64,000 bases of DNA from Dryas octopetala. Lineage: Eukaryota > Streptophyta > Magnoliopsida > Rosales > Rosaceae. The stretch covers positions 33,617,926-33,681,925 of the forward strand of contig OY992832.1 of NCBI GenBank assembly GCA_963921425.1. Reading direction: 5' to 3'. Each line of letters opens with the position of its first letter. Position 1 is the stretch's first letter. The position numbers and the translations under genes are program-made. Of the stretch, positions 13,096 to 25,622 are shown piece by piece. Below the pieces are notes generated by a model. That model saw only the letters and a program-made list of their open reading frames with translations, had not been told where the DNA came from and did not search any database.

Positions 13096-16000
13096 CATAT
13101 ATATATACATATATAGTCCTCTAGGGTGACGCACTGATGCAGGAGCATCTGCTAGGGTTTACAAAATTTAGCAAAATTTAGTAGCTTTCCAATTTTCAGT
13201 TCCTAGCTTGATTAGGAGTCTAGTTCTTGGTTATTAGATGGATTTACCTTTATGCTTTCCTAGTTAACTAAGTTTTATGTTTTCCTAGTAAGTTTAGTTT
13301 TATGTTGTCCTAGTCATCTTAGGTTTATGTTTCCCTATGGAGAGACCGTCGGGAACGTGCGGAAGTCCATATGGAGAGACCGGAAGACGACCGCAACCCC
13401 TTTGACATGTCGGAAGACAGTCAAGAGGATGAAGCTACTGAGGCAGGTGTGGACAACCCCTTTTATGCTGCTAGAAACCGAGATAATTCGGGTCGCGGCA
13501 GATTGGAGGAGTGGTTGGTTCGGGCCTTGGATTTTAACGGTGGGGGAATCAAGATGAAGTTTCTGATGTTTATGGAAAGATGCATGCAGAAGATTATTTA
13601 GATTGGGAGGCAAGTTTAGAGAACTATTTTGAATGGAAGCCTATGAAAGAGGATAGAAAGGTGTCGTTTGTAAAGCTGAAACTGAAGAGTACTACCCTTC
13701 AATGGTAGAAGAAGGGCTGCCCTTTGGTTTGGTTTTTACCGAACCGACTGACTACCGATAGAATTTTTTTAGTTTGGTATACCGATTTTCACAATTCGAA
13801 AATCAGAAATCCGAAACCGAAAAAATCTGAAAAAAGTTGGTTTGGTTTTGGTAAAAACCGAAAAAAGTTGGTAAACCGACCGATTACCGAAAATTATTAC
13901 CGAAAGAAACCGAATCGATTATTACTGAAAAAACCAAATTATATACCGAAAAAAAATAAAACAATTACCGAAATTTAGTTATATATGCTTATATAATACT
14001 ATTTTGTTAGTGGTACAATAAATATTAAACTACTAATATCTTAAACAACTATAAGAAAATATAATTATATAATGTTATCATATTAATATTATCAAAAGTG
14101 CGAGTTAAGATATAGAGTCATTCTTTAATAAAGTAAATGTTATTATTTTTAAGAAAATAAAAATGTCATCTTTAGATAAGTAATGCATATATATATATAT
14201 ATATATATATAGGGTTTAGGGTTTAGTACACCCATATTTATCGGTATATATACATACTAAATTAATAGGATATGTACTAATACATATTATTAAATTAATT
14301 ATACTAGTATATATTTATACTAGTATATATTATTACTAGAGTAAAATACTAGTACTATACTAAACTACCAATACTACTCATGCAAATAAATATTCATCAA
14401 ACATTATATTTTATGCATCATATTTGATTAAATTTTAATTTATATTGGTATATAATAATTAGTATTATTATAATTAAACTGAAAATTAATCAAAGATATA
14501 CCGAAGTAAACCGAAAATGAACCAAAGATATACCAAAATAAATCGAAAATAAACCGAAAGTATCTGATACCAAAATTACCGAAATTGAACCGAAAACTGA
14601 AATTTACCAAAAATTACCGAACCGAAAAATACCGAAACCAAAAAATACCGAAATCGAAAAATACCGAATTTTTTGGTTTTGGTTTGGTAAGCCCCAATAC
14701 CGATCCGAACCGACCGATGGGCAGCCCTAGGTGGAAAAGAGTTGAGGAGCAGCGATCTCAACAAGGGAAGCCAAAAATCAACACGTGGGAACATATGAAA
14801 GCGAAGTTACGTAAACAATTTCTGCCTGCTGATTATACAATGGAGTTGTATGAAAAATTTCATGGTTTGAAGCAACGAGAGACGTCCGTTGAAGAGTATA
14901 CATCTGAGTTTAACAATCTCTCAATTCGGGTTGGTTTAAACAAAAGTAATGAACAGATGACATTGTGCTATCTCACTGGTTTGCGTTGGCAGAGAGAATG
15001 GTAGAGAGAAGGGTATTGCGTTGTGGTTCAAGAAGACCCAACTCTCATGGTGTTTGGCAACGAAATACAGATGCTGTTCAGGATGTTCACAATGATCAAG
15101 GAGATGTCCCAAGTGCCCAAATAGGTAGTAGGAGCGTTGTGGGTATTGATAGCAATGAAAAGGGGAAGGAGATAGTTAGATTGGAACTACAAAACAGGGC
15201 TGGTGTACGCAATTCAAAGGCTAGCAGTTCACAAATTCGTTGTTTCATTTGTGGAGAGATGGGACATGCGTCTTACACTTGTCCACAAAGAAGGATGAAC
15301 TTGGCAGAGTTTGAAGGTGATGAAACAAAATTACATAAACCAATTTTTGGTGAATATGACGACAAAGAGGAAGCAATTGACATTTTTCCAGTAAAAGGAG
15401 TCTTTGACGATGAGATGAGTAATGACAACACCCAAGGTCGAGGAAGAAGATTGGAGATGACATAATATATTTCGAACGCAAGTTCTTTGTGGGGGAAAGG
15501 TCTGCAACGTGATTCTTGATGGAGGAAGCACTGAGAACATTATTTCAAAGGAGACTTTAGAAAAACTCAAGCTGCCAATTGAGAAACACCCAAGCCCCTA
15601 CAAGGTTGCATGGTTCTGAAAGGGTAACAAGTTACCAGTCCCTTCACGATGTTTGGTTAAGTTTACAATGGGTATTGCCATTGATGATGAAGCTTGGTGT
15701 GATGTTATTCCTATGGATGCATGCCATATCTTATTAGGAAGGCCAGGTTGTTTGATAAAGACATGATCCATCACACTAGGGCCAATACATACTCATTTTG
15801 TAAAGATGGAAAGAAGATGACTTTGCAACCTCTTAAAGAAGAAGTCAGTACCATTCCTACAACAGCCAAGTTTAATGCCTTCTTAACTGGAAAACAGGAG
15901 GGAGTTGTGTTTGCACTAGTTGCTAAGATGGAACAAGAAGATGATATCTTCCTAAATTTAGATCTTCCTCCAGTATTTGATGGCTATGTAGAAGCCGATT

Positions 16001-19000
16001 GTGAAGTTTGTTCAGGGAAAATCTTGGAAAATAGATTTGATGGGAGTAAAGACATAGTTTGGTCTGATAAATTTTTGAAGGATGGAGATCAATGCAAATT
16101 TGATGATAAGATGGTACGAAAAATGCTTGAAGACAACATCGAAGGTGAGCCCATAACTTTAAGGTCCTAAGACCTTATGAACTGTTTGGAGAGTAATACT
16201 TCTAAGTATGTGGATTTTATCGGAGTCGATGTTTTTAATTTGCAAATGCCCAATGACTTGCTTGATCTCATAAATCTGATGAAGATTGATCTGAAGAAAT
16301 TATGGGCTGCGAGATTGATCATGGACAATACAGCCAGTTGTTCAAGAAGGAGTTGTTCAAGAAGGAGCAGATATTCCAAATATCTCTTTGTTTGGAAAGG
16401 AAGAAGTCAATTTCAAGGCTATAAGTTCAGGAAGAGTTTATCCAGGTTATATGCCGAAGTTGTGCAGACTTACTCGCCAGAGTCGAGTTTTTCCAAACCT
16501 GTGGATTTGATGCAGAATTTATCCGGTGGATCTGCTAGGGTTTCCAGAATTTAGCAAAATTTAGTAGCTTTCCAATTTTCAGTTCCTAGCTTAATTAGGA
16601 GTCTAGTTTCTTGGTTATTTGATGGATTTAACTTTATGTTTTCCTAGTTAACTAAGTTTTATGTTTTCCTAGTTAGTTTAGGTTTATGCTTTCTTAGTCA
16701 TCCTAGGTTTATGTTTTTCTAGTTAACTAGGATTTACCTTTATGCTTTCCTAGTTAACTAAGTTTTATGTTTCCCTATATAAGCTAAAGGCTTAAGTTGT
16801 AATAGACAGTTTTTATGCATTATATTTTTCTGATAATTCAGATTTGAGAGTTTCTTTTGGGCTCCTAAATCCTAGAACTTATCTATCAACGTTTCATCTT
16901 TGATTTCATAGCTTAAATCTCTATTTTCTCTACTGTTTGTTGCTAGAAGATCAATCTATTCTAGACTTTTCCCTAATATAGCAGCAAGGGCTGCTGTCCT
17001 GCATCACGCACGCATTTTTTTTTCACAGATTTCTCGCGCCGAGTGCTCGACAATGTCTTTTTCTTCTTCTCCCGAGAGCTTGACACTGGTTTGTCGACTT
17101 TATATTTAGATTTTAACTCCGGGATTTTGGGTAGCAGCCTCGACAAGCCTCATTCTACACCCTGGAAAGGTATGGGGTGAACCATGGAGATATACCCTCA
17201 AAAATCGGTGGAGGAAACGATGTCAACCGCTAGTTGCAGTGCGCTGCTGTTATAAAAAGACCATTGCCGAACACTCACCGCCATTGCCAAGCGCTTGACA
17301 TTGGATATCAGCAACAAAAAAAAAAAAAAAAAAAAAAGTGGATACGTCCGCCCTAGAGGAAATCTATATATGTATATGTGTGTGTATATATAAAGTCCTT
17401 TTCTAGGGTGGACGCCCGCATTTTTTTTCATATCTCCCACGCTGGGCACTCAGTAAAAACTGTCGAGTGCTCAAAAGTGTCTTTTTCTTCTTCTCCCAAG
17501 AGCTGGACGCTGATTTGTCGACTTTATGTTAAGTTTTAACTCCGGAATTTTGGGCTCTACACCCTAGGAGGGTATGGGGTGAACCCATAGCAGATGTACG
17601 CTTCAATTCGGCAGAGGAAGCAGTGCTGAGGGCTTGACGCTCGGCTGTTATAATAAAGTCACTGTCGAGTGCTCGGTACCATTATCGAGTGCTTGGTGAA
17701 GAAAATCATCAAAAATAAAAAACAAAAAAAAGCGGACGCGTCCGCCCAAGAGAAAAATTGTGTGTGTATATATATATATATATTTGTAATACCTAACTTC
17801 TTATATTAAAATTTTAAATGTCTGCAAACATTTATCATGTCCCAAAAGCAACTCCATAAAGTCAAATAACTAATGATGTAGAAAAATTTTAAATATACAT
17901 ATATATATATATATGTATGTAATTCCTAAAGAGTGACAATGCATATTCACCTGAACGTCAAGTTTCTTAGCAAGGAAAGAAGATCTTTTCAAAACCTCCT
18001 CCTGTACGCGAGCATCATTATCATCATAAGCTCGAACAACCATGGGCAGGATATGCAATATCAGGTGCTCTTGAATAGTCTACAGTAGTTACATAACAGA
18101 ATAAGAGCATAAATCAACTATGGGAGAAGTATCCACTACAGTGAAAATATTAGTCCAACTACTCAACTAGGGCCCGGCAGATAAAATTAAAGAGCTCATT
18201 AGCAATTGATCAATTACCCTATCAAATCAATAGAGAAACACAAACTTGAAACTAGTCCACTAATAAATCTGAGAAACACTTTAATTTTAAACTTCGTCCA
18301 CTACAAAAAAGAGACACACTAAAAAGAGAATGAACAAAAAAATTTCATATGAGAGCAAACAAACATCTTTGTGGTTTATCAGGTTGAGAATCTCAAAGAG
18401 GCTCAAAAATTTTGATACCCTCATTGACAAAAGAAGTTATGTTGATGATGCAACTGTTTTTTTAATATACCAAATGCAGAATCAGAATACTGATTTCACT
18501 TACCTTGTTGATAATAAGTTCTGCATGCTTCAAAAGCAGCAATAATGTGTCACCCACAGCTGTACTCATGACAGGAACAAGAGCTGGCAATGTTGATAGC
18601 TCAAAATCATATTTCTCCTACATTAATTTTTAGAACATCTATTAATAACCTAACTCATGAGTATGAAAGAAAGCAACTATCACCTGAAGATGTTCTTAAG
18701 TTTGATCACATAGAGGATGTGTGTGTGTGTGACAGAGAGAGAATACAAGTTCTAAAAACATTATTAGAGAATATTTTAGGCTTGATACTTAATGATTTCA
18801 TATTTAATTACCATGTACAGCAGCAATAATAATGATGATAACGATGACCATGGTATGGATGGTGCTGATGATATCTTTACACAGTTGTATACTTGCATTT
18901 AAAAATTCACATATATTTTAGGGCAAACAAACATTTAAGAGAAAAAAAGTCCATCTCCCCCCACTCCTCCCCCTTCCCCTGTTGCAAAGGCACCTGACCA

Positions 19001-22000
19001 GTGTCTCGGCAACCAGATATCAGCACCCATGGGTGCCAGTCCACCATGGCCAGTGGCCATGGCTTTTTCCAAGTTTTCAAAAATTTTAAAAAACTTAAGC
19101 GATTAAAAAAAGTGATTCTCATTAACAAAGGGAGGGCCGCCATCATCGTCATACCTCCATAGTTATTCAAATCGACAGATTAACACTAGGAGAGCGGGGA
19201 AGAAATATGAGCTATGAATAAATGAGAAACCATATAGGGAAAATAAATCAGGTGAAATGACAATATTGAGAATACCTTTTTATTGGAACAGTTATGCAAT
19301 ATGATATTCAAAAAGCAGCCTTGAATTAGTTTACAGTCATTCACAAGGCTGATTAATTACAACGCACATATTTAAATTGGTAATAAAGCTTTTTGTTGTA
19401 GGTACACTAACTGATGATTCCGATCACAAAGGTGAAGCAATCGGTACCTGAGACTCCGCAATCGTGAGAACCATTGGCAGAATCATTGGTTGCATTACCA
19501 AATTCCTAAGTTCTGCACACAGAGGCGGGAGCACCTAAAAATAAGATAATAGAAAATATGTTCAATAATTCAAGTGATCCATCTGTGAAAACAGTTAATA
19601 TGTTCAGCACTTAGCTCAACAAAATTAGAAACTGCAAAAATCGTGATTTTTTTTTTTTTAATAAGAAGCATGTTTTATTAATAGAAAACATAGAGTACAA
19701 CATAGTGGATAAGAAAACTACCATTATCTTGATTGTTAACACAAATTACTAACAGGTACAACCAGATACCGAGATTTCATTATTGCAATTCATTAGTTTT
19801 GCACTTCTTGGAGAAAGTAATAGGACACATGGAGGTAACTGAAAAGTTCATTCTTTCTTTCTTAAAAAAAGAATCATGAAGTGGTGTGGACTATTTCATT
19901 AATTTAGCGTTTGTTGAATGTTTTTTCCCAAAATCAACACACATTCAAAAATCATGTTTAATTACCCAGAACATATCTAATGCTGTAATAATAGATGAGA
20001 TACTTAAATAGCACATTATTTGATCAGACAAGAATGAACTCAAACCTTAAAGCGCAATACGCGAGAGTCGAAATCCTTCCACATATCAGATAATGCTTTC
20101 AGGAACTCAGATTTCTGCATGTTATCTCTTTCCTGCAAATAAAAAATATTTATCACCTAGTAAACTTCTATTATTGTCAATCTTACTTTTCTTTAACACA
20201 GTACTATGGGAGTAACTTTATCCCAGACGCATGCACTGATTAAGCTGAAAGGCAAATGCATACAAGCATGTGGTCGAGAAAGCGAAGAGCACGCAACCTA
20301 GTGTCATCCCGGAAAAATGGAGAACCTGCACAAAAAAAATTATAACATTATAAACAAACCCAATTATGTTCAAATGGCAATAAAATTTTACTTAACTTGT
20401 AACAAACACTAATAATCCAGCCAACTACCCATGCATTTCATACTGCAGCGATTAAGGCTACACAACATAAATCAAGCATGAGCAAACAAATTCTAGCAAT
20501 AATACTACACTAACTTTGGCATTCCATGAAGAACATTGTCAAAATGTCAAGATAGGAACAATCGGAAACTCCTGATGCACTCTGATTCTTGTTAATGATG
20601 AATGATCTTGACTCGGGGCTTTAACAAATGGCCATGGCATTGCACATTAATAATTAATAATTTTCTTCTCTTTAACTCAGAGGAATGTGATAATGACAGG
20701 ATGTTCAAACAATAAACTAACAAACACTTATAGGTGAATTGTTCACAAATAAAAGCATAAATTGGTAAGGCCTCGATGTACTCCCTAAAACTTCATAAAC
20801 AATGTCCCATATTGCTAATGATGAGGAACTCAACAATCTCCCACTAAGCTTCTTTCCTAGTAATCTCATATAAACTTACATTGAAAATTATCCCATTATC
20901 AATTTTGGGGCAGGGGGAGATGACTGATGCAAGGAGATTTCTATTCATTTAGGTATAGGTGCAAGCATATAAATTATGCTTATTTTCTTTATTAGGGATT
21001 TGATTATAACTTAATTTTAATTAGTAGAATTTGGGAATATAGTTATTAGGTTGTCTCACTACAGTAATTATCAATTTATATATATTTAACTATTTTGTGA
21101 TCGCCTATATGAAATGGCTTTATAGTAATAGTTTTCAAGACTTCTAGCATATTGATTAATAATACAAACTTGATTTTACCATGCTTTGCCTCTCTTTTAT
21201 CCTTCTATGCCTCTCTAAACTTCTCTCTTCTCTTTGTCTCTCTATTTTTCTCTCAATTCAACAAAGGTTGGTAGCAGAGAAAAGTTTTCCCTAGATTCAG
21301 TGGGGAAGGTCCAATACAGTAAGGTTCGCACAATTACCTGTAAAATCCATTGCTGTTGGCCTGAAAGACTCATTTGTAGAGAGCATCCTTTGCAAGTCAG
21401 GAACCAACTCCTTCGGAATAGAGGAGAAGGCTTCATTAGATAAGTAACTTAAGGTATTCAAGTACTGCAGAAGACAAACATAAGAACATTATTGCTAATA
21501 CACACAAGCAAAAGTCAGTTCCAAGAGAAAAATCTAATTCAGTGTTTTTTTTTTTTTTTTTTTTTTTTTTTTTGGGGTGTGGGGGTTGGGGGTTGGGAAT
21601 ACAAGCAACAGAGAAGCAATCAACCAGTGGGAACATTCCACTCCTGAATTAAGGATAAGTTGGCTGCTGGAGGTTTGATCCTTGAGGAACTTAATTTGCA
21701 TCTAGTAGTAAGGAAAACGGCAGCAGAAGAGGGCTTGCTTGGAAAATTTTGTCATTCCTCTCCTACCATAAGGAATAGACTAACATCTAAGTAGTTCAGT
21801 TTTGGGATTCTCACGTTCAAAATTCAGTAAATAAACAAATTAAGAAGACGAGTAAAGGTTAAATGACTTTTGAAGAAGAGTAAGTCAGATAACTCATAGA
21901 TCAAGCAAGAGAATCACTTGCAATGAAAAATGAGAAAATTATTAATGACCAGTACACATGTCCTACATTAGTGCATCACCTATTTTCGTGCACATGAAAG

Positions 22001-25000
22001 GAAGTAGCAGCCAGAAGTTGGAAACTATCCTTATTGAAGGAGATAATTCGTGTTTTTGGAAAATGATAAAAGCTATCAATTGCAGTGCCAACATTTGCAC
22101 AAAAGAGTGGAGAATTTAAATCAAAATTACCATCTTGACATTGTTATGGCAGTCAAACAAAGGCTTGTGAGCAATCAAGTGGTAAGCAAGACATCCAAAA
22201 CTGAAAATATCAGAAGAACATCCAGCGTAAGATGCTTTGCTCCTAGCAATTTCAGGAGCAGTGTAATCCAGTGATGGCTGAAGGGGCAGTACAGAGTCCT
22301 CAACATCATATTCCTGCGCAATCCATATCAAATAAAATACTGATACACATGGCTCATGGGCCAAAATGTAAATGCATCTTGTCAATAGAACTAATAAGCT
22401 TAACATAAATAAACCTAAAGATTTATAGTACACACTTCCACAAAGAAGCATCATATGGCTCATAAAAGCATAGGTCCAGAGTGCAAGAAAAGATGACTTC
22501 AAAGTTGTTGCAAAAGCAACCACATAGATGGAAAACAATTGGAAAAAGAACAAAGAAGAAAAAAAGGAGATTCATAAACCTAAATAGTGAGAGAGGACAA
22601 CTACATGTGGTCACATGCAAAATGTTAATCATACGCTGAATAAGAGATGAAGATCTCCTATAAGAAAATATATATTGAAAAAAAAAAAAATGGGATCAAG
22701 ATCTACACACCAAATGTGTAGTAACAATATGCTGGAGAACAGAAAGCAAGAATTCACAAGATTGTCAAAAAGGGGAGGTGAGGTATAATCATTTGTGAAC
22801 ATAACTTATTTACACATCCTATCAATTGATTCACTCACAGCATAATGGAATGCCTGAACATTAGCCATATCGCCTGAGGCCAGATCTGTTGAGATTGCAA
22901 AACCAAATCCACCAAGTTTCCAAGCTCCACTTGACGTAATAAGGACATTCTGCAAAAATATGCTTTGACATTAAATTGACATATCCATTATGTCTTGAAC
23001 TTCTAACTTGAAGGACAAGCGTGACAAATGATTGACAAGAAAAACAATTATTAGGTTCTTTACATGTCTCAATTCATAAAGATTAAACAAAGAAATGCAA
23101 AAAGTATTTTCCTTATTTATCTTCACATTAACTTTTTTTTTTTTTTGACGGAATTTATCTTCACCATAACATGGACAACAAGGACATATAATCTTCTTCT
23201 TTTTTAGTAGAAACAAAAATTTTATCAACAATCAAAGACAGATAATCTTTCTTTTTTTATGAGAAACTGAAACTTTCATTAAACAAATGAAAGAGTACAG
23301 AACAGTGGACAAGAAATCCACTGAAAAACAGAAAGAGAATTGCAAAAGCTATATACCCTTAGAAAGTACATTAGCTATCAAATAACAAAACCCTTCCCCA
23401 AGCACCCCTCACCCCTATAACACTGATGCTCTCCAATCTGAAAATATTACAGAAAAATATGACTCCTTAAACTCTGAAGAAACAGAAGCCCATAAAGACG
23501 CCAAAAAAACGAGCCTTTCCCACAACTAATTCAACTCCTCCTTCTTGGCATCCTCAAACACTCTTTTATTTTTTTCCATCCAAATAACCCAAAAGATTGC
23601 CATCATAGCACATCTCTCAGAACTTCTGGCTTCCCTAAACCCTGTCTCTGTATTAATCAAAGACAGATAATCTAGCCTCAAGATAAATCCCACCTGTATT
23701 ATTTCTTTAGAATAAATTGGAAAAACAGAAGAGAAGATATCTATAAATGAAGCCCAATTTGCATAAATTTTCACTTTTACATATCTGAAAAATGGTGAAA
23801 ACAACTAAGAGGTTGTACCTCAGGCGATATAGCCCGATGAATAAGACGCGCATTATTATGGAGAAAGTCCAATGATTCCGCTATCTGGAGTAAACCATGC
23901 TTCACCTCCAACAAACCCATTTCCTGGAAAGCAAACATATTTTTAAAAAGCTGTGGATATCACATGATAAATTCAGAACATAGTACATGACAGATAGGAA
24001 ATTAACTATTAAAAAAGCACTGTTTCATAGAAGTATATCTTTACAAATAGGTTATTCAGATGGCTAGAAAGTTTCCAGCCCACTACACATTTACAAACTA
24101 CCAGATAGAAATTAATTTAACTATAAGATTATTTCTCCACCAACAATTTACTTATACTATTGAAAGATATATATATATTTTGAAATATAAATATTCTGCT
24201 CTGTGGAAGAACTTGTCATGTGCTCATCTTGTACGTCTACTTGACTAATTTTAATATAATAGACCCAAGAATATTAAATTGCTCAAAAAATCTTGATTAT
24301 CTCTGCCAAAAAGAAATAGAATGTGCACATACAATATCAATTATGAAGAAATGCAAACATATGCATATTGAAGATCAACATGAAGAAATCCAAACATATT
24401 ATCAACTTAGAGAATACATATTGGGTGAGTAATTGATTTTCCAAATCCCATTCAGGAACTTCTCTACCCTGCATTTGCCGTGTCATAATACCAACAACTG
24501 GTAAAAAATATTTTCACAAACAGTGTCTCCTCTAAAACCCCATTGATGTCTCACCCAAAGAGGAAGACAACAAATTGTTGAATGCTATACAATTTTGCTG
24601 AATGGAGTCATAACTCTACAAATTGTTGCCGTATTACAAGCAAACTTTGCAACCCAAAAGATGATCACTACATAGCACATAAATGATCATTTCCTCGACT
24701 ACCTAGAAGCATGTCATATAAATGTGCAGAGCTAGACTACCTAAAATAAGAGGCTTCAAAGAGGAATTTCTAAATTTCCAAATATAAATTAATAAAACAA
24801 ATGTGCATTAGTTAAGCTACCCTAAAGAACCCAGTCACCAAAATCGCACAGCACCCGTCAAATTCAAATGGGCATCCTTTTATCAACATTAATCCGGTGA
24901 TCATCCTCTAAATCATACAGCTACTTTGGAATTAAGTGGGAACTTTACTGATCCACATTAAAGCAATTGAATCCAAGCGTGCATTTCACTGATGTAAACT

Positions 25001-25622
25001 AGCTTTCCATAATCACAAGCCGGCCCAGAAGAATTCAAAACATGCATTCACTGAATTACACACATTACTCTAATCAAACTCAAACAGGAATTCACAAAAA
25101 CAATTGAAGCCCACTAGAGCTACCTACCATTCCTTTAAGCTCCTTAGGCAGCTTAGCCACATTCTCCACATTCCCAAGCGCATTCGCCACCGACGCAAAC
25201 AACGGCTCGGTCACCATAGCCATGGCATTCTTGTTCTCATCTAGCGCCTGCACCACGTGCACCACCCCCGGGTGCCTCAACCTCACCAGCCTGGCCGCAT
25301 CGGCCCGAACGATCTCAAAGAACGAATCCTCCGCCGCCTTCGACAACCCCGCACGCACCCTAGCCTCCGACAAGGCCTTCTTATCCAGAACCCAGACGCA
25401 GACCGTGGGATACTGGTGGGCGCGCGTGGACTCACGCGCCGCCTTGGCCGAGTAGAGCTTCCAGACCAAGCCCGGTCCGGCAGAGCCGATCTGATCGAAG
25501 AGCTCGTAGTCCTGGAGAGGCCTGGGTCCGGCGACTTCCTGGACCGTGGTCTGCACGGTCTTCTCGATGACCGCGGCGGTCTTGGCGAGGGCTTGGGTTA
25601 GAGTTTTCATGTTCAGAGACAT
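8539..25622 (-). CDS. SCYL2: SCY1-like protein 2 (SCYL2) pseudokinase, 14 exons
   Basis: Exons on the minus strand: 25622-25128, 23923-23819, 22949-22839, 22313-22131, 21464-21338, 20325-20264, 20132-20046, 19534-19448, 18617-18504, 18079-17951, 12160-12098, 10057-9896, 9778-9660, 9490-8539. All borders are GT-AG and the phases join to 931 codons without a stop. The kinase-like domain spans about residues 35-330: the catalytic loop is HRAISPENV (A for the HRD aspartate, residue 196) and the DFG position is GFG (214-216), so it is a pseudokinase, as is usual for SCYL proteins. A helical HEAT-type region follows (about 350-610). The Ser/Asn-rich tail has [17 protein letters not shown] and a C-terminal PPLLDLL that resembles adaptor- and clathrin-binding motifs. 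In plants and animals SCYL2 acts on clathrin-coated vesicles at the trans-Golgi/endosome. I chose ATG 25622 (MSLNMK); the upstream in-frame ATG at 25664 looks like 5' UTR. The length fits the family. Confidence 0.95.
10190..11358 (+). mobile_element. 5'-truncated L1-type LINE in a SCYL2 intron
   Basis: This fragment lies in the intron between SCYL2 exons 11 and 12, in the opposite orientation to the gene. Its plus-strand frames contain [13 protein letters not shown], the [11 protein letters not shown] block, [26 protein letters not shown], and a C-terminal [21 protein letters not shown] zinc-binding block followed by [16 protein letters not shown]. These are the 3' end of plant L1-type ORF2 (zf-RVT region). 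Frameshifts and an internal duplication (about 10620-10740, the TCAGACCTTTTCA segment twice) show that it is dead. It ends in TTTTTTTTTCATAAATAAAAG... and an A-run at about 11348-11357. I could not find a convincing target-site duplication. Confidence 0.8.
12770..13134. repeat. First copy of a ~380-bp tandem repeat unit
   Basis: It shares GAGTGCTCG-type motifs, TTTAACTCYGGRATTTTGG, GGTATGGGGTGAAC and a terminal TATATA-GTCCT-CTAGGGTG-ACGC block with the copies at 17007-17404 and 17405-17760. The copy contains a (GT)26 microsatellite at 13041-13092. The gypsy element at 13135-17006 separates it from the other two copies. Confidence 0.6.
13041..13092. repeat. (GT)n microsatellite
   Basis: About 26 uninterrupted GT units, followed by an AT-rich run. 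Confidence 0.95.
13371..16170 (+). pseudogene. Gypsy gag-protease remnant
   Basis: The reading frame begins around 13371 ([20 protein letters not shown], an acidic gag start), is split at 13713 by an inserted hAT-like element, and resumes at 14728 ([20 protein letters not shown]). It is broken again near 15000 and 15463 before the zinc knuckle and protease parts. Stops after the protease active-site region (15619, 15763) show decay. A LLGRP motif near 15732-15746 fits the end of the protease fold. Confidence 0.7.
13713..14728. mobile_element. hAT-like non-autonomous element nested in gypsy gag
   Basis: The ends are GGGCTGCCC (13714-13722) and GGGCAGCCC (14719-14727), extended by an inverted region rich in ACCGAA/TTCGGT motifs at both ends. 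The flanks GGTAGAAG (left) and GGTGGAAA (right) agree at 6 of 8 positions, as an aged 8-bp duplication would. Removing the element rejoins the gag frame (LQW / WKRVEEQ). The middle is AT-rich and has no transposase. Note the (AT)n run at 14188-14211 followed by GGGTTTAGGGTTTAG, a two-unit telomere-like motif. Confidence 0.7.
17007..17760. repeat. Second and third copies of the ~380-bp tandem repeat
   Basis: Two units (about 17007-17404 and 17405-17760) share, in order, CGCATTTTTTTTCA, TCTTTTTCTTCTTCTCCC, TTTTAACTCCGG, GGTATGGGGTGAAC and an A-run followed by GTGGAYRCGTCCGCCC. A TATATA run ends each unit. They lie directly right of the gypsy insertion in the SCYL2 intron. I do not recognise the family. 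The CTCGGCAC-like motifs recur several times per unit. Confidence 0.6.
19648..19735 (-). mobile_element. LINE 3' tail remnant in a SCYL2 intron
   Basis: A T-run is followed by AAGAAGCATGTTTTATTAATAGAAAACATAGAGTACAACATAGTGGA. This matches the minus-strand 3' end of the better-preserved LINE at 23249-23654 (TTTCATTAAACAAATGAAAGAGTACAGAACAGTGGA). Only the extreme 3' end is present. Confidence 0.45.
23249..23654 (-). mobile_element. 5'-truncated LINE with 19-bp target duplication
   Basis: The minus strand carries [27 protein letters not shown], the C-terminal block of plant L1-type ORF2, with the poly(A) at the left (T-run 23249-23257). The 19-bp direct repeat AATCAAAGACAGATAATCT flanks it at 23230-23248 and 23655-23673, identical in both copies, which defines the insertion exactly. 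It lies in the intron between SCYL2 exons 2 and 3, in the same orientation as the gene. Confidence 0.88.

Larger units (their letters stand above)
13135..17006 (+). mobile_element. Truncated Ty3/gypsy retrotransposon with 5-bp target duplication CGCAC
   Basis: The element starts TGATGCAGGA (13135) and ends TCCTGCATCA (17006), a 10-bp inverted repeat typical of LTR ends. It is flanked by CGCAC on both sides (13130-13134 and 17007-17011). The 3' LTR is 16508-17006 (about 499 bp). The 5' LTR matches its first ~200 bp (13135-13336) and then has lost the remainder. The interior has gag ([19 protein letters not shown] near 14780-14840), a CCHC knuckle [14 protein letters not shown] near 15242-15283 and an aspartic-protease-like stretch [16 protein letters not shown] near 15510-15560. 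No reverse transcriptase, RNase H or integrase is visible, so the element is non-autonomous. It sits in the largest SCYL2 intron, in the opposite orientation. Confidence 0.85.

Noticed and set aside
14205-14226. Interstitial telomere repeat GGGTTTAGGGTTTAG
   Set aside because: Only two units inside a hAT-like element; likely chance or an element motif.
25222-25601. Plus-strand open frames of 77 and 114 residues
   Set aside because: Shadows of the GC-rich first exon of SCYL2.
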